Source: Ascoidea asiatica
Taxonomy: Eukaryota; Ascomycota; Saccharomycetes; Ascoideales; Ascoideaceae
Length of the DNA: 42,887 bases
Reading direction: 5' to 3'
Assembly: GCA_001600695.1 (NCBI GenBank)
Contig: BCKQ01000018.1
Coordinates: 270,194 to 313,080 of the forward strand
Positions 21,694-32,840 of the stretch are shown piece by piece. Position numbers and translations under genes: made by a program. Below the pieces are notes generated by a model. That model ran no database searches. It saw nothing but the letters and a program-made list of their open reading frames with translations, and had not been told where the DNA came from. Position 1 is the stretch's first letter, and each line of letters starts with the position of its first letter.

Positions 21694-22611
21694 ATGCTAT
21701 TATCTAAAACTTTCATCTTATTAATCGCTGCCGGCGTTCAAGCAATTCCAATCCAGCAACGTCCCCTTCATCATTCTCATCATGCACATAAAAAAGCTGA
21801 GGTAACTTGTGATTTCCCCGATGATCTTGGTTTAGTAAGTGCAAACTCCAAAGGTGATCGGGGAGGTTGGGCTATAGCTGTAGATCAAAAATGTACTGCT
21901 GGCTCTTATTGTCCATATGCTTGCCCACCAGGTCAATTAATGGCCCAATGGGACCCTGAGGCTACATCTTATACTTACCCACAAAGTCAATATGGTGGCT
22001 TGTATTGTAATGAAGATGGTACCTTATCAAAACCATATTCCAGCAAAGCTTATTGTTATGAAGGTAAAGGCACTTTATCAGTTTCCAATAAAATGTCAAA
22101 AAATGTGGCATTTTGTCAAACTGTTTTACCAGGTAACGAAGAAATGTCAATTCCTACCAACGTGAAAGCTAATAAAGAACAAACTTTAGCTGTTCCAGGA
22201 ACAGATTATTGGGCTGGAACTGCTGCTCATTATTATATTAACCCTCCAGGAGTTTCTATTGAAGATGGATGTACATGGGGTTCGACAGCTAACCCTTATG
22301 GAAATTGGTCACCATTTGTTGCTGGTGCAAATATGGATGATAGTGGAAATACTTATGTAAAAATTGGCTGGAATCCAATTTGGTTAGAAGATTCAAGTCC
22401 ATATAAAAACACTACACCAGATTTTGGTATTAGAATTACCTGCGATGATGAAAGTAAATGTGTTGGTTTATCTTGTTCAATCAACCCAAGTGAAGATGGA
22501 ATCAATGGAGTTTCCAGTGATGAAAGTTCCGTTGGCGCCGGTGGAGCAGCCTTTTGTATTGTCACTGCCCAAAGTGGTGCTTCCGCCAAAATCGAAGTCT
22601 TTTCCACTTAA
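21694..22611 (+). CDS. Secreted SUN-family cell-wall protein (Sun4/Sim1/Uth1/Nca3 type, GH132)
   Basis: This 305-residue protein is predicted to be secreted and to act on beta-glucan during cell separation or wall remodelling, as known for the SUN family. The signal peptide covers about 1-17 (ending GVQA). A short His-rich stretch follows (HHSHHAHKK, about 26-34), then the SUN domain from about 38 to the end. The family's Cys signature is visible as C67-x5-C73-x3-C77-x27-C105, and the segments GGWAIAVDQKC, YGNWSPFVAGAN and KIGWNPIWL are characteristic. The Ser/Thr-rich linker of Sim1 or Sun4 is absent, so it is close to the catalytic core alone, like Nca3. A plausible TATA box lies 210 bp upstream. 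I cannot tell which of the four yeast paralogs it corresponds to. Confidence 0.93.
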   Translation: MLLSKTFILLIAAGVQAIPIQQRPLHHSHHAHKKAEVTCDFPDDLGLVSANSKGDRGGWAIAVDQKCTAGSYCPYACPPGQLMAQWDPEATSYTYPQSQYGGLYCNEDGTLSKPYSSKAYCYEGKGTLSVSNKMSKNVAFCQTVLPGNEEMSIPTNVKANKEQTLAVPGTDYWAGTAAHYYINPPGVSIEDGCTWGSTANPYGNWSPFVAGANMDDSGNTYVKIGWNPIWLEDSSPYKNTTPDFGIRITCDDESKCVGLSCSINPSEDGINGVSSDESSVGAGGAAFCIVTAQSGASAKIEVFST

Positions 22612-23460
22612 AAGCGACCTTTATTTGTAATCTCTTTTTATACCTTATAATTACTATTATTTTTGAAAAAAATTTTGCTATTTGTAGAAGTTCAGAAATG
22701 GGTATATTAAACCTCAGTGATCTTAAAGGATTTAAATATTCCCTTATAAGAGACAATAAAAGCAATAAAAAACATTAGTTCAAATTAGTTGATTAGTTAT
22801 CAGCACTAATACTTAAGTGTTAAATCACTCTATGCAAATAAATATATCCATATATTGTTTCTGTCAACTATTCTTAATGCTATTAGAATGCTCTTCATGA
22901 AAGTCAAAATCTGCTGAATTAGATGCTGATATTCAGAGACAGTACTTTGCTTTGTTGTCTTTAGCATTTTTTACCGTATTAATTTGGATTTAAACAGACC
23001 AAACTAATGAGTAGCAAAAAACCATCGGTAATTGGAAATATTAGTCCTTTTCTTAAACCCATTATAAACATTTGCCCAATATTTCATCATCAATGCAGCT
23101 TAGCTCTTTTCTGAGCCAAATCCATGAAAATAGAAACACTTGAATGAACCTGAGTTTAGCTCTCAATGAAAAAATAATGATCTTTACTTTTGATGAATTC
23201 TTTTTCTTTTTATTTATCAGTTAAAACATGTGCCTAATTTAATATTAGCAGATTTATTGGTGAACAAAAAGGTGTTGAAATTTTGGATCTTTAAGCGCGC
23301 ATTTTTGCTTTGCGGGAGGGAACGTTGAAGCCTTTCACTTTCGCGTTTCAAATTAAATATTGTGTTTTTATGTACAAATAATGATCAATCTCTTCAATTT
23401 ATATAAATAGTATACGTTTAATTTAGATAAAATTGAAATCACAATAATAATTTGATTATT
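22612..23460. promoter_or_regulatory. Intergenic region and MHF1 promoter with G1/S-like motifs
   Basis: 850 bp between two plus-strand genes. Most is AT-rich, but 23290-23346 is GC-richer and holds GCGCGC, TTTGCGGGAGGGAA and TTTCGCG (23339-23345; reverse complement CGCGAAA, the SBF/SCB core). These lie about 115-170 bp before the MHF1 start. Cell-cycle control of a replication/repair histone-fold protein would make sense, but the motifs are short. Confidence 0.35.
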
Positions 23461-24012
23461 ATGAAACAACTAACGGAAGAGGAAAAAGAAACAGCTAGTG
23501 TGCGTATTTTTTAAAATGGACAAGTTATATACATTTAATAAAACGAAATACTAATAAGGAATTTTTAGCATTTGAAAGCCAGATTATGGCTATCGGTAGC
23601 AAAGATGGTAGAAGAAGAAACAAAGAATCTCAACGTAGCTGCAACTCCAACTTTCACAGCAGCTTTAGTTGAGTTGGTTTTCAATCAAATATTATCAGTT
23701 GGAGATGATCTAGAATGTTTTGCAAAACACGCTAAAAGAAAAACTATACTTCCAGATGACCTATATATGATAACAAGAAAAAATCCAATGTTAACAGAAA
23801 TTTTGAAAGAATATGAACAAGAAGTCCGAAACAAGTCCTCTACTGAAAATCTGGAGCCTCAAAAAAATATTGAGAACAAGAATGTACAATATAATAGTAA
23901 AACAAGGAATCTTTCTGATAGTTTTGATGATATTGATAGTGGTGATGATGAGATGGAAGATGGATTAGATGAAGAATTTGCAAATATAGGCAATAGACCA
24001 ATCAAAAGATGA
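23461..24012 (+). CDS. MHF1: MHF1 / CENP-S histone-fold protein (one intron)
   Basis: The predicted protein has 160 residues, from exons 23461-23499 and 23569-24012. Mhf1 (CENP-S) pairs with Mhf2 (CENP-X) to bind DNA in Fanconi-type fork repair with Mph1 and at kinetochores. Exon 1 gives 13 residues, MKQLTEEEKETAS. Exon 2 continues HLKARLWLSVAKMVEEE, which matches the start of the family's first helix. The histone fold covers about 14-90 (SVGDDLECFAKHAKRKTILPDD, then DLYMITRKNP), followed by an acidic, disordered tail. The 69-nt intron (23500-23568) has an unusual donor GTGCGT, a branch site TACTAAT (23549-23555) and acceptor TTTTAG. Without splicing the protein would lack a normal start codon, because the frame of exon 2 begins with TTG. 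The stop is TGA. Confidence 0.88.
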
Positions 24013-24162
24013 TGATCTTGAGTTTGTTTGCTTTATGTAGACTTGTTCTAGCTTTAAACTCGATATTTAATCTGTTTCCAATATGATTTTTAATGTATAA
24101 TAGTTTTTTTTAATTTCTATTTTTATTATGTTCTAAAATTTTTCTTTTATTTTTTTTTTTTT

Positions 24163-25473
24163 TTAACTTTTAGATCTCTTAAAGCTTTCATCAATTTCAA
24201 GATCCCTGAACTCTTTTGACTTTCTTTTAGTTCTAGTAGAATCCTTGAACCAAGGAGATCTAGAATTTCTGCTTGTATCCTCTTCTCTTAAACTCTTATA
24301 TTTTCCCCTATTCTTAACACCTGTATAACTAGAATCGTAAATAATTTCGGTAACCTGTTTGATATCTCTTTCTTTGAAAATTTGCTGATCTTGATAATAT
24401 GCACCTTTATGATAATATTTATGCTTTCTATTTTTACTGTTAATTTCTTCTACTTTGGCAATTTCATAAATTGAACTCTCATTATTTTTAAGATTAACTT
24501 CTTTCATTTTTCTCATTTCTTGATATTCTTTTTCTTTGGCTTCTTTCTCCTTGGATCTTTTTTCTTTGAAATATTTCTCTTTTTCAGAATCCGATAAATT
24601 CTTAAAATCTTCTAGTTCTTCCAATTCTTTTTCCAAAGCTTCAAGCCTTTTTCTTTTTCTTTCTGACCTTTTGCGACATCTTTCTCGCCAATGTAACCTC
24701 TCTAACTCAGGATCCAAGTTATCTGTATCATCTATTCCACCTAAATCTTCTTCTTTGGATTCTTCGAGAATTCTCTTCGCCTGAGCTTCATTCAATATCA
24801 CTCTTTCGATTTTTTTTATCGTCATTTCTTTTCCATTATTGAGATTTCCAGTTTTGTCTAGATTTTTATTGAACTTTCTCTTTCTCCTAAAAAATTTGAT
24901 TAGTATCTTACTTATAAAAAGGATATTATAAAATGTAATATGAAAAACTTACTTCGAGATAAAAATAGGTGCTGAAGGCTCTGGATTATCTTCCTCAGAA
25001 CTAGAGTCGCTTTCTTCACCATTTTCAGAAATATCAGAACTATCAGATTGATCAGAACTAGTAGAGCCTCCAAACTCTTCGGAAATTTCAGACTTTTCAG
25101 GAGTTGTAACTTTTTCAAAATTGTTACAATCCTCACCGTTTTTTTTTTCCAATATTTTCAATTTCTCAACTATACCAGGGGTATTTTTACTTTTTGAAAC
25201 TGAAGCATTTTTTATATTAACGGCTGATTTGTGATACTTTATATCGTTCATTTCCTCTTTTATTTGAGTTCCAGAGTCAAAGTCTTTTTGTCTTCTTATT
25301 CTGGAATTATTTTGTCTACTGCTAATAATATCGACTTTTTTTAAAGGCAGATTTGTAATATTTTCATTATTTTTCTTGTCAAAATCATTTTCACTTTCCC
25401 CTTCATCACTTGATGAATTTGATTCTGAAGAAGGATATGATCTTCCTGCAAAATATCGTTTTGTACTTGCCAT
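24163..25473 (-). CDS. SPP381: Spp381 / MFAP1-like spliceosomal protein (one intron)
   Basis: The predicted protein has 414 residues, from exons 25473-24953 and 24886-24163 on the minus strand. MFAP1 and yeast Spp381 belong to the pre-B/B spliceosome and contact Prp38. The 66-nt intron (24952-24887) has donor GTAAGT, branch site TACTAAT (24905-24899) and acceptor TTTTAG. Joining gives PIFISKRKRKFN across the junction, an arrangement typical of MFAP1. The N-terminus (MASTKRYFAGRSYPSSES) carries the family's KRY-x-G motif and acidic Ser/Glu tracts. The C-terminal half has the MFAP1 signature IDDTDNLDPELERLHWRER followed by a long Arg/Lys/Glu coiled coil. An in-frame ATG ten codons upstream (25503) is possible, but MAST fits the family better. 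Confidence 0.88.
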
Positions 25474-26201
25474 TTTATTAATTTCTAAAGAGTTTGTGAA
25501 CAATACATATGCAATCTAATTCAATTAAAGTAAAAATGCATATATCAGTTCGCCCAATATCATAACATTGTTTTACTTTTTTTTAAGGTAAAATTAAAAA
25601 TATTTTTTGTATTATTTATTGAATGTCTTTTAAAAGCTTTGGCACCCGTCAAAATGGTCTCAAACTTTTTTCGAGGCCTATCGAGTAAATAATGTTTTTT
25701 AAGTAAATGTTTATACATAATTCAATAGAAATCAAGTTGTGAAAATTTGGTTCAACTTTTCAATGTTAAATCTGATCGAAAATATCAAAAAATGATTAAA
25801 TAATCAAAATTAAATTAGAAAAATAAGCTTGGAAATTTAATCAAAATATTCTTTTGGAATATTTTTCAACTCTAAAATATTAGAGTTACAGTATTTTAGA
25901 ATTTTTAAAAAGGATAAAATTAAAATCAAGCTTATAATTTACTAAGTTGAATAGAAAAATAAATTTATTTAAAAAAAAGGCACATTGTTATATAACATGG
26001 ATAACTTTTATGGAGAGTGTGATTGATTTACATGAAAGGAAAAGAATATTGATAGAAAAAATATTTCCAGAAAAAACAGAACTTATAATAATCTCATAAA
26101 GACATATAATAGATGTGAATGAGCATTACAAAGCACAAACATTAGAAATTTATAATGTTCTATATTATTTCATCTAAAGATCTAAGTGCTTGCTGCTAAA
26201 C
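25474..26201. other. Intergenic region between SPP381 and ATP19
   Basis: About 730 bp holding the SPP381 promoter and the ATP19 3' end, both genes being on the minus strand. It is AT-rich with no clear ORF, RNA gene or repeat. Confidence 0.5.
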
Positions 26202-26493
26202 TTATTTTTTCTCAGCCTTAGCTAAGTATTCAATGATAAACTTTTCTTCCTCTGGAGAGGCAGCATTTAATGGAGGAGTTGTAGGTTTAGCACATGATTT
26301 GAAAGGATTTGGGATAACAAGAAGACTAGCGAGACCAATAGTTCCAATTGCTAACTATTTTTTCCATTTATTAATGGTGATGTTAGTAATTTTTTCAAAA
26401 TTTCATTTCAAATTCTCTTTCTATTATTTATAAGGAAAAAAGACATACATAATGTGATGGGATAGCTCTACCAGCAATAATGTAACCTGCCAT
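26202..26493 (-). CDS. ATP19: ATP synthase subunit k, Atp19 (one intron)
   Basis: The predicted protein has 65 residues, from exons 26493-26449 and 26354-26202 on the minus strand. Atp19 is a small single-pass subunit of the mitochondrial F1Fo-ATP synthase involved in its dimerisation. Exon 1 gives MAGYIIAGRAIPSHY. Exon 2 continues LAIGTIGLASLLVIPNPFKS, the membrane segment and IPNPFK motif of the family, and ends in an acidic/Lys tail (EEEKFIIEYLAKAEKK). The length is close to yeast Atp19 (68). The 94-nt intron (26448-26355) has donor GTATGT, branch site TACTAAC (26388-26382) and acceptor ATAG. Each exon is too short to stand out as a long ORF. The frame on the opposite strand is a shadow. 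Confidence 0.93.
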
Positions 26494-27228
26494 TTTTGAA
26501 TATGAATTTTCTATTTGTGTATTTTAATTATTTGGAATTTAAAGCTATATGGTTCCTATTTGACTTGTAACTTCTTTTCTTCCTCAAGAAATAAATCCAA
26601 ACAGACTTGAAATTTTCAAATTAAATGAAAAGATACCTTTAATTCAGCTTTTTGATTGGGCAAAACACAAAAGCAGAGAGGTCACATGTCGAGTATATTA
26701 AGCGTAAGAGATCCCCATTTCAATTTGAAGCCAAAAATTCGGTACCGTAACAAACCCTAAAAAAACGCTTTTTTGAAACTATAATTTTCATGCTTTTACT
26801 TTCAATTACAAGTTCTTAAATTAGGCTTTACAAAGATTTTTTTTTTTTGAATATCAATCCACCAAGTACGAGTGACGTCTTAAATTGAATTAACCAATAC
26901 AAAATGTAAATTTTCAAGCTTTTGAAGATCTTGATTATAAAAAAAAATGAAGAAAGAATGACTTGAGAACAAATAAATAAAAGAAAAAAACTCATGATAT
27001 CCAGTGAACAAAAAGATTTGAGATAAATTTAAATATTAAGAATTAAATCAACGGAAAAAAGAAATGAAAATGAAAATCTAAGTTTTAGTGATTAACCTAA
27101 TATAGTGAAGATTAATTAAATAAGAACGACTTCAAAAATTATTCCCAGTAGAATGTCAGATGAAGGATAAGTAAAAGTTAGAGAAATATAAAAGACATTA
27201 AAAATCATTAAACCAAGAAAGATTGATC
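26494..27228. other. Intergenic region: ATP19 promoter and DUF1 3' end
   Basis: About 735 bp between two minus-strand genes, AT-rich. A somewhat GC-richer patch lies near 26680-26760. I see no gene or repeat here. Confidence 0.5.
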
Positions 27229-30200
27229 TCAAATTTTGGGTATGACCTTTCTTCGGTATTTTAGCAGTACATCCGTACTTGATTTCCATATTTTAGTCTT
27301 TACTGTTAATAAGGTCAAATCGGAAGGTAAGACTTTATCATTACATAAAAGTTCTAACCATTCCTCTGGATTAATTTTATTTACCATTTCATTTGTGGGA
27401 GGATCAAACTTAGCTATAACATAATTCAATATTTTCTTCATCCTTATCGATTTTATAGCAGTTAATCTAACAGTAGTTGGCCCTATTCCTGGTAAGGGAG
27501 GGTACATTTTTTCAAAACTTTTCCTAGCTTTCAACATTGATGATGAAGTTTTTGAACTTTGCTCAGCTGTCCATTTCTCAAGAACAAATGTTATTTTCGG
27601 GGACTCTTTCTCATTATAGGTATTTTTCAATAGAGCCTTTCCTGCCCATAAGGGAAGTACATATCTCAACTGTTTAAAAGTACCCTCATTTAGAGAAACT
27701 TGATCCAAGTAGCACGAGAATAAATTTATCGAGTTACCTTTTAAAATTGAAAGTTGTTGATTAATCAATAATAAAATTTTGACCTTTTTATGACTTGTTC
27801 CACTGCTATCAACTTGGTTAACGTAATGAGTAAGGGTCTTTATAACAGGTATTGCCAATCTAGAAGGAATTTCAAATAACGTCTTCTTTAAAGCATTTAT
27901 ATCTTGTGATGTACTGTATTCCATACGAACATCCTTAATAACATTCGAAAATGAATCTTCACTTTCTGGATTCTTTACACTTGGGGTTAATGAAGAAGAG
28001 GAATCGTTCAATAAATCTGCACTGGAATTCAATTTTGAAGAAAGTTTTTCACTTGAATTTGACGAATTATTAGAATTGTTCAATCCCGCAGTTTTTTTAC
28101 TTTCTGTGCTTTTATTAGATTTCTTTTTGAAAAAACTTTTGAAACTAGACTCTTTATTATGCTCTTTTGTTGTTTGGGGTATGGAAGAAGTAGAATCCTG
28201 ATGAGGTAATATAGGTGGGATTGATGGTAATTCTGTCGAGTCAGTTAACTTTGAACTATTAGTACTTTCTTCCTTTTCATTATTTTCTATTTGTTTTATT
28301 CTTTTTTGTCTATATTTTTCATCCAATATTACTTCTTCTTTAACTAATCTATACATTAGTGATTTTAATATTATTTTTCCTAAATTATATCGAATCTCGG
28401 AATCATCCAGAATTTCACCTCCGTCATAATCTTTAGTGTGATAAAGATTATTTTGTGAACCATCATCTATACATTCTCCATATGCCTTCATTAATTCATC
28501 CTTGTAAACCTCAGTATCCAAATATGTTTTCTCATCAATTGTTATAAATAATTTTCCAATTTTTATACAAACTTTACACCAATTTGGTAAAGTTTCATAA
28601 GTTTGATATTTATGTACAATATTTTCAAACATTTGATAATTTTTGTTTTCATAATCATTGATCATAGAATCATTATCTTCTAAATCGGAAGAAGAATCAA
28701 CTTCTCCATTATTTGCGAACAGCTTATTATTAGAAGATTTGATATCTTTTTTAGCATTATAGATTTTAACTATTGAACAAGTTAAAATGTCCCAGAATTT
28801 AACTTCTCCATTTGATTCTAAAGTTACAATATTTCTTCTATTATTTAATAATCTAAATTTTATGATAGAAGATTGTCCTTTAATTTTATCTAAGAATTGA
28901 TCATTTATAGGTTTTGCAAGTATTTGATGAGGAGGCAAAGGTTCAGATAAAATTTCTATTCTTAAATTATTTTTTTTATTTGAATTATCAACATTAATAA
29001 AAGGTGTAGTCAATAATCCGGATAATGATAAAAAACTTGAATCAAAAGTCACTTCATCATCTTGATTCAAATTATTACCTTGATTTAATAAATCCTCATT
29101 GCTTAAACTTGTTAAACTTAAAGACTCATCATTATAATTTGAGAAAGAATCTGTATTAGATAAAGAAGGAGAATTTGTATTATTACCGTTCATTAAATTA
29201 TTATTTGTTGGAGGAATTGTTTCTGAAGAAAACTGTGAAACTAAATCAAACAAATCATCATTGTCTACCATTGAATTTTGAGTTTGAATATTACCATTTA
29301 AAGATAAAAATGGATCATTTTGTAAAGATAATGAGCTTAAATTATTAGAAATATTTGAAATATCATTGTGAATATAATTATCTTTGAATTTAGAAAAATT
29401 TATTGATGAATCACTTATAAAATTATTATTGAATTGTTTAGTTATATAAAGAAATTGATATAAAAGTAAATTATTTAAATCAATATTTTTATAAGAGTGA
29501 ATGCAAGCTTTTTTAGTTGATGCCCAAATTTTTCCAAATGAAGAACTTTTATTTGAATTTTTTGAATCTTGTTCTACAGTTAAGGATAGAATGCCAGTAT
29601 TTTCTTTAGCTATTAGAACTGATACACCTAAATTTTCATTTAATTTATTATTTAAAAATTGAAAATCTTGATTATGAGTCTTATTATCATTTTCTTCAGT
29701 TTTAATTGTTTTATGATTGAAATCATCATTTATAATATCAGATGAATTATTATTATTGAAGTTATTAAAATTATTAAAACTATTTTTATTTTTTATTTTA
29801 TTCTTATTTTTATTTTTATTTTTGTTTTTATTTTTGTTTTTATTATCAAGACCATTAATTGAAGATTTATGTTTTGAGATTGATTTCAAATTTAAATTTA
29901 AATTTAAATTTAATTTTGAATTAGAAACAGATTTTCTTGGAGATGAAGAAGCTATTGGTAAATGAGATGAATTTATAGATTGATTATTACTTGAGTTTAA
30001 ATTTGAAATTCCAAAGAAATTTGAATTTGAATTTGAATTTGTTAAAGAATTTGATTTTGATAAAGAATTTGATTTAGAATTATAATTTGAATTAGATGTT
30101 GAAATTGATAATTTTGATTCTTCTTCATCACTACTATTTAAACAATTTTGATTATAATAATTATAATTTGAATTTCTTAAATCAGTTTTATATATATAAC

Positions 30201-30922
30201 CATTTTTATCACCAGAATAAAAAACTTTGAAATCTTTTAAATTACTATATAAAGACCAAATTGAAGAACTATGCATATCAAAAGTTTTAAAAACTCTATT
30301 ATTTTTTAAAGACCATAATTTTATTGTTGAATCTGAAGAACCTGATAATAACCATTCATCAGAAATTATTAAAGATTTGATATTATCAGTATGACCGATT
30401 AATTTAATTATTGATTTTGAAGTATTATAAATATTATAATTTGTTGAAGGAATTCTTTTATCAAAAATATGAATAATATTTTCAGTACCTCCAGAAGCAA
30501 TTAAATTGTTTGTTGAAGATAAAGCATAAATTGAACCTGGAGAATTTGAAGTTGAATTTAATTTTTGTAAATTATTAATATTAATATTTTGATTTTTATT
30601 TTTTTTATTAATATTATTATTAAAATTATTAAAATTATTATTATCATTATTTATATTATTATTACTGTTATTAATATTTGAATTATTTGAATTGTTAGTA
30701 TTTTGATCAGAAGATTGAAATTTTAAAGATAAATTTAAATTTTGATTTATTAAAGATTCTAAAGGCATTGAAGAAGTTGATAAAGAAATTGGAGAATAAT
30801 TTATTATATTTAATGAATAATTTATATCAAAAGGTAAATAAGATTGAATTTTACAATTTTTATTTAAATCCCAAATATTTATAAATTTATCAAAACCTGC
30901 AGAAGCAAACCAATTATAGTTT

Positions 30923-30954
<32 letters not shown>

Positions 30955-31429
30955 AGTATTATTTGAATTAAAATTTGAATTTGGAAATGCTAAACATTTA
31001 ACATAATCATTATGATAACCAATTGTTTGAACTTGATCAGTATTATAATTTAAAAGTTTAATTGAAAGATCAGAAGAACAAGAAATTAATTTTGAATTTG
31101 AATCAATAAATTGAAAATCGTTAATCCAATCAGTATGTAATTGATTAAATTTTTTAAGATTATATAAAGGTTTCTTCAATTTATTTGAATTAGTTAAAGG
31201 TAAACCATTTTTAATTAAATTTAAATTTAAATCTTTTAAAATATTATTATTTTGAACTAAATCATTTGAATTATAAGATTTATTTACATAATTTGATAAA
31301 TTATAATCATCAATTGAATTATTTGAATTTATTGATTCTTGAATTATTGACAGATTTTGATCATTTGATTGATTTTTATCATTAAATTCATTATTATTTT
31401 CAGATATTTGATTATTATTATCATTATTA

Positions 31430-31526
<97 letters not shown>

Positions 31527-31626
31527 NNNNNNNNNNNNNNNNNNNNNNNNNNNNNNNNNNNNNNNNNNNNNNNNNNNNNNNNNNNNNNNNNNNNNNNNNN
31601 NNNNNNNNNNNNNNNNNNNNNNNNNN

Positions 31627-31721
<95 letters not shown>

Positions 31722-31956
31722 CATCATTGTGAATATCAATATTGTTGGCGCTATCATTATTTTCATTTTCATTTTCATTTTCATCATTATCAAGATTTTT
31801 TTCCCAAAGAGATATTATACCATCTCTACCTGCAGAGAATAATAAATTATTATCTGAATTATATTTTAATGAATTTATTCCTAATGAATGTCCATTTTTT
31901 GGATCAGATGAGCCTAAAACATAGGTTAAATTTTTACAATTTCCCTTCTTTGACAT
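27229..31956 (-). CDS. DUF1: WD40-repeat protein of the Duf1/WDR48 (UAF1) family, interrupted by an assembly gap
   Basis: WDR48/UAF1 and yeast Duf1 are WD40 cofactors of ubiquitin-specific proteases. The frame reads 1575 residues, counting 34 unknown. WD repeats are visible at the N-terminus (GINSLKYN to IISLWEK) and then, after the Asn tract, around TDWINDFQF, NDYVKCLAF (FDKFINIWDL), SIYALSST (ENIIHIFDKR), HTDNIKSLI (DSTIKLWSL) and SSIWSLYS. The last ~450 residues carry the family's C-terminal domain, ending with PEEWLELLCNDKVLPSDLTL and TVKTKIWKSSTDVLLKYRR. Huge low-complexity inserts (Asn runs, KNKNKN, NLNLNL, SNSNSN) make it about twice the usual size. The 100-N gap at 31527-31626 is a placeholder, so the true length and the frame across it are unknown. 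The stop is TGA. Confidence 0.9.
31434..31722. repeat. (ATT)n/(AAT)n microsatellite with a 100-N assembly gap
   Basis: An uninterrupted ATT repeat runs from about 31434 to 31526 and from 31627 to about 31722, flanking exactly 100 N (31527-31626). It encodes poly-Asn in DUF1. A run of exactly 100 N is the usual convention for a gap of unknown size, so the array is at least about 190 bp and probably longer than the reads used. Confidence 0.97.
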
Positions 31957-32454
31957 TATTGATTATTAATTATTAGTTATTTATTAGTGAATAGTTTTAT
32001 TAATATATTATAGATAAATTAATTAAGTTAAATGAAATTAATTTGATTTTATCATTATAAAAAAAAAAATGATTTTGAGAATGGTAATAAATAAATAGAT
32101 AAAAGAACAAATTTACTATTAAATTATAATAATTGAAAATTTAAAAAAGAAATAAATAATTATAGTTACAGTAACTTTGGAGATAGTTTGAATTATAATT
32201 GGAACAATGAATAATAATGATGATAATGATTAAGGAAATAAAAATCAATAATGATTTAATAATGATTTGATTAATAACAACAGTGGAAGAAGATAAAAGG
32301 AAATAATATATTATAAATTAATAATCATATAGTTGAATGGTGTGAAATATGAAAATTGATAATGGTGCTAGCATTGACATTGATATATTCAGCAATTCAC
32401 CGTAGTTATTACTATGAGTACTATTACTATGAAATTATTATTATTGTGGGATTA
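31957..32454. promoter_or_regulatory. AT-rich DUF1 upstream region
   Basis: About 500 bp of AT-rich DNA with many AATGAT/AATAAT simple stretches, upstream of the DUF1 start codon. No specific motif is convincing. Confidence 0.4.
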
Positions 32455-32840
32455 CTATTACGAGCAGCGCAGAAAGTGTCGCAGAACACCACCGCCGCTT
32501 TGAACACACAGCCAAAGTGTTAAAGTGCCAAAGTGTTATTGCACTGTGATTTTGATATTCTTTTACGTTCAGTTTTGCTGTTTTGCTGTGCTTGTACCAC
32601 ATTTGTCGTATTGTGAGACTCACAACTTCCCCCGGACACCTCGCACGATTGGGAGCAGCGAGAGCGAGTGCCGTTGCCAGGCTTGCCCAGCACCTGGCCA
32701 GCACCCTCTTCCCCCGGACTATTCGGGGCCCGTGGGCCAGGCTCTGAGTGGTGGATGCGAAGAGCCGCTATTTTGCGGTAGATCTTTGAACAACAGGCCG
32801 GCTGAGCCCTGTAGAAGGGGAAGGTTCTGGCACTGAGAAA
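32455..32840. ncRNA. Strongly GC-rich island: candidate structured RNA of unknown class
   Basis: This is the GC-richest stretch in the window, especially 32625-32830. It has no conserved ORF; frames on both strands give unrelated peptides. It contains direct repeats: CTTCCCCCGGAC twice (about 32627 and 32709) and CCAAAGTGTTA twice (about 32512 and 32529). There are many possible stems, for example CTCGC/GCGAG near 32640-32662 enclosing GGGAGCAG. GGAGCAG recalls helix 8 of SRP RNA, but the matching GNRA loop and the 5' Alu-domain motif are not there. The downstream part (CAACAGGCCGGCTGAGCCCTG split around 32790) is only loosely RNase P-like. It could be an RNA gene, a regulatory CpG-like promoter island for DUF1, or acquired DNA. 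Strand is undetermined. Confidence 0.3.

Noticed and set aside
26233-26433. 66-codon plus-strand frame
   Set aside because: It is the shadow of ATP19 on the opposite strand, whose spliced product clearly matches subunit k.
31369-31842. Long poly-Ile frames on both strands across the ATT repeat
   Set aside because: They are other-frame readings of the ATT microsatellite inside DUF1, with no other coding features.
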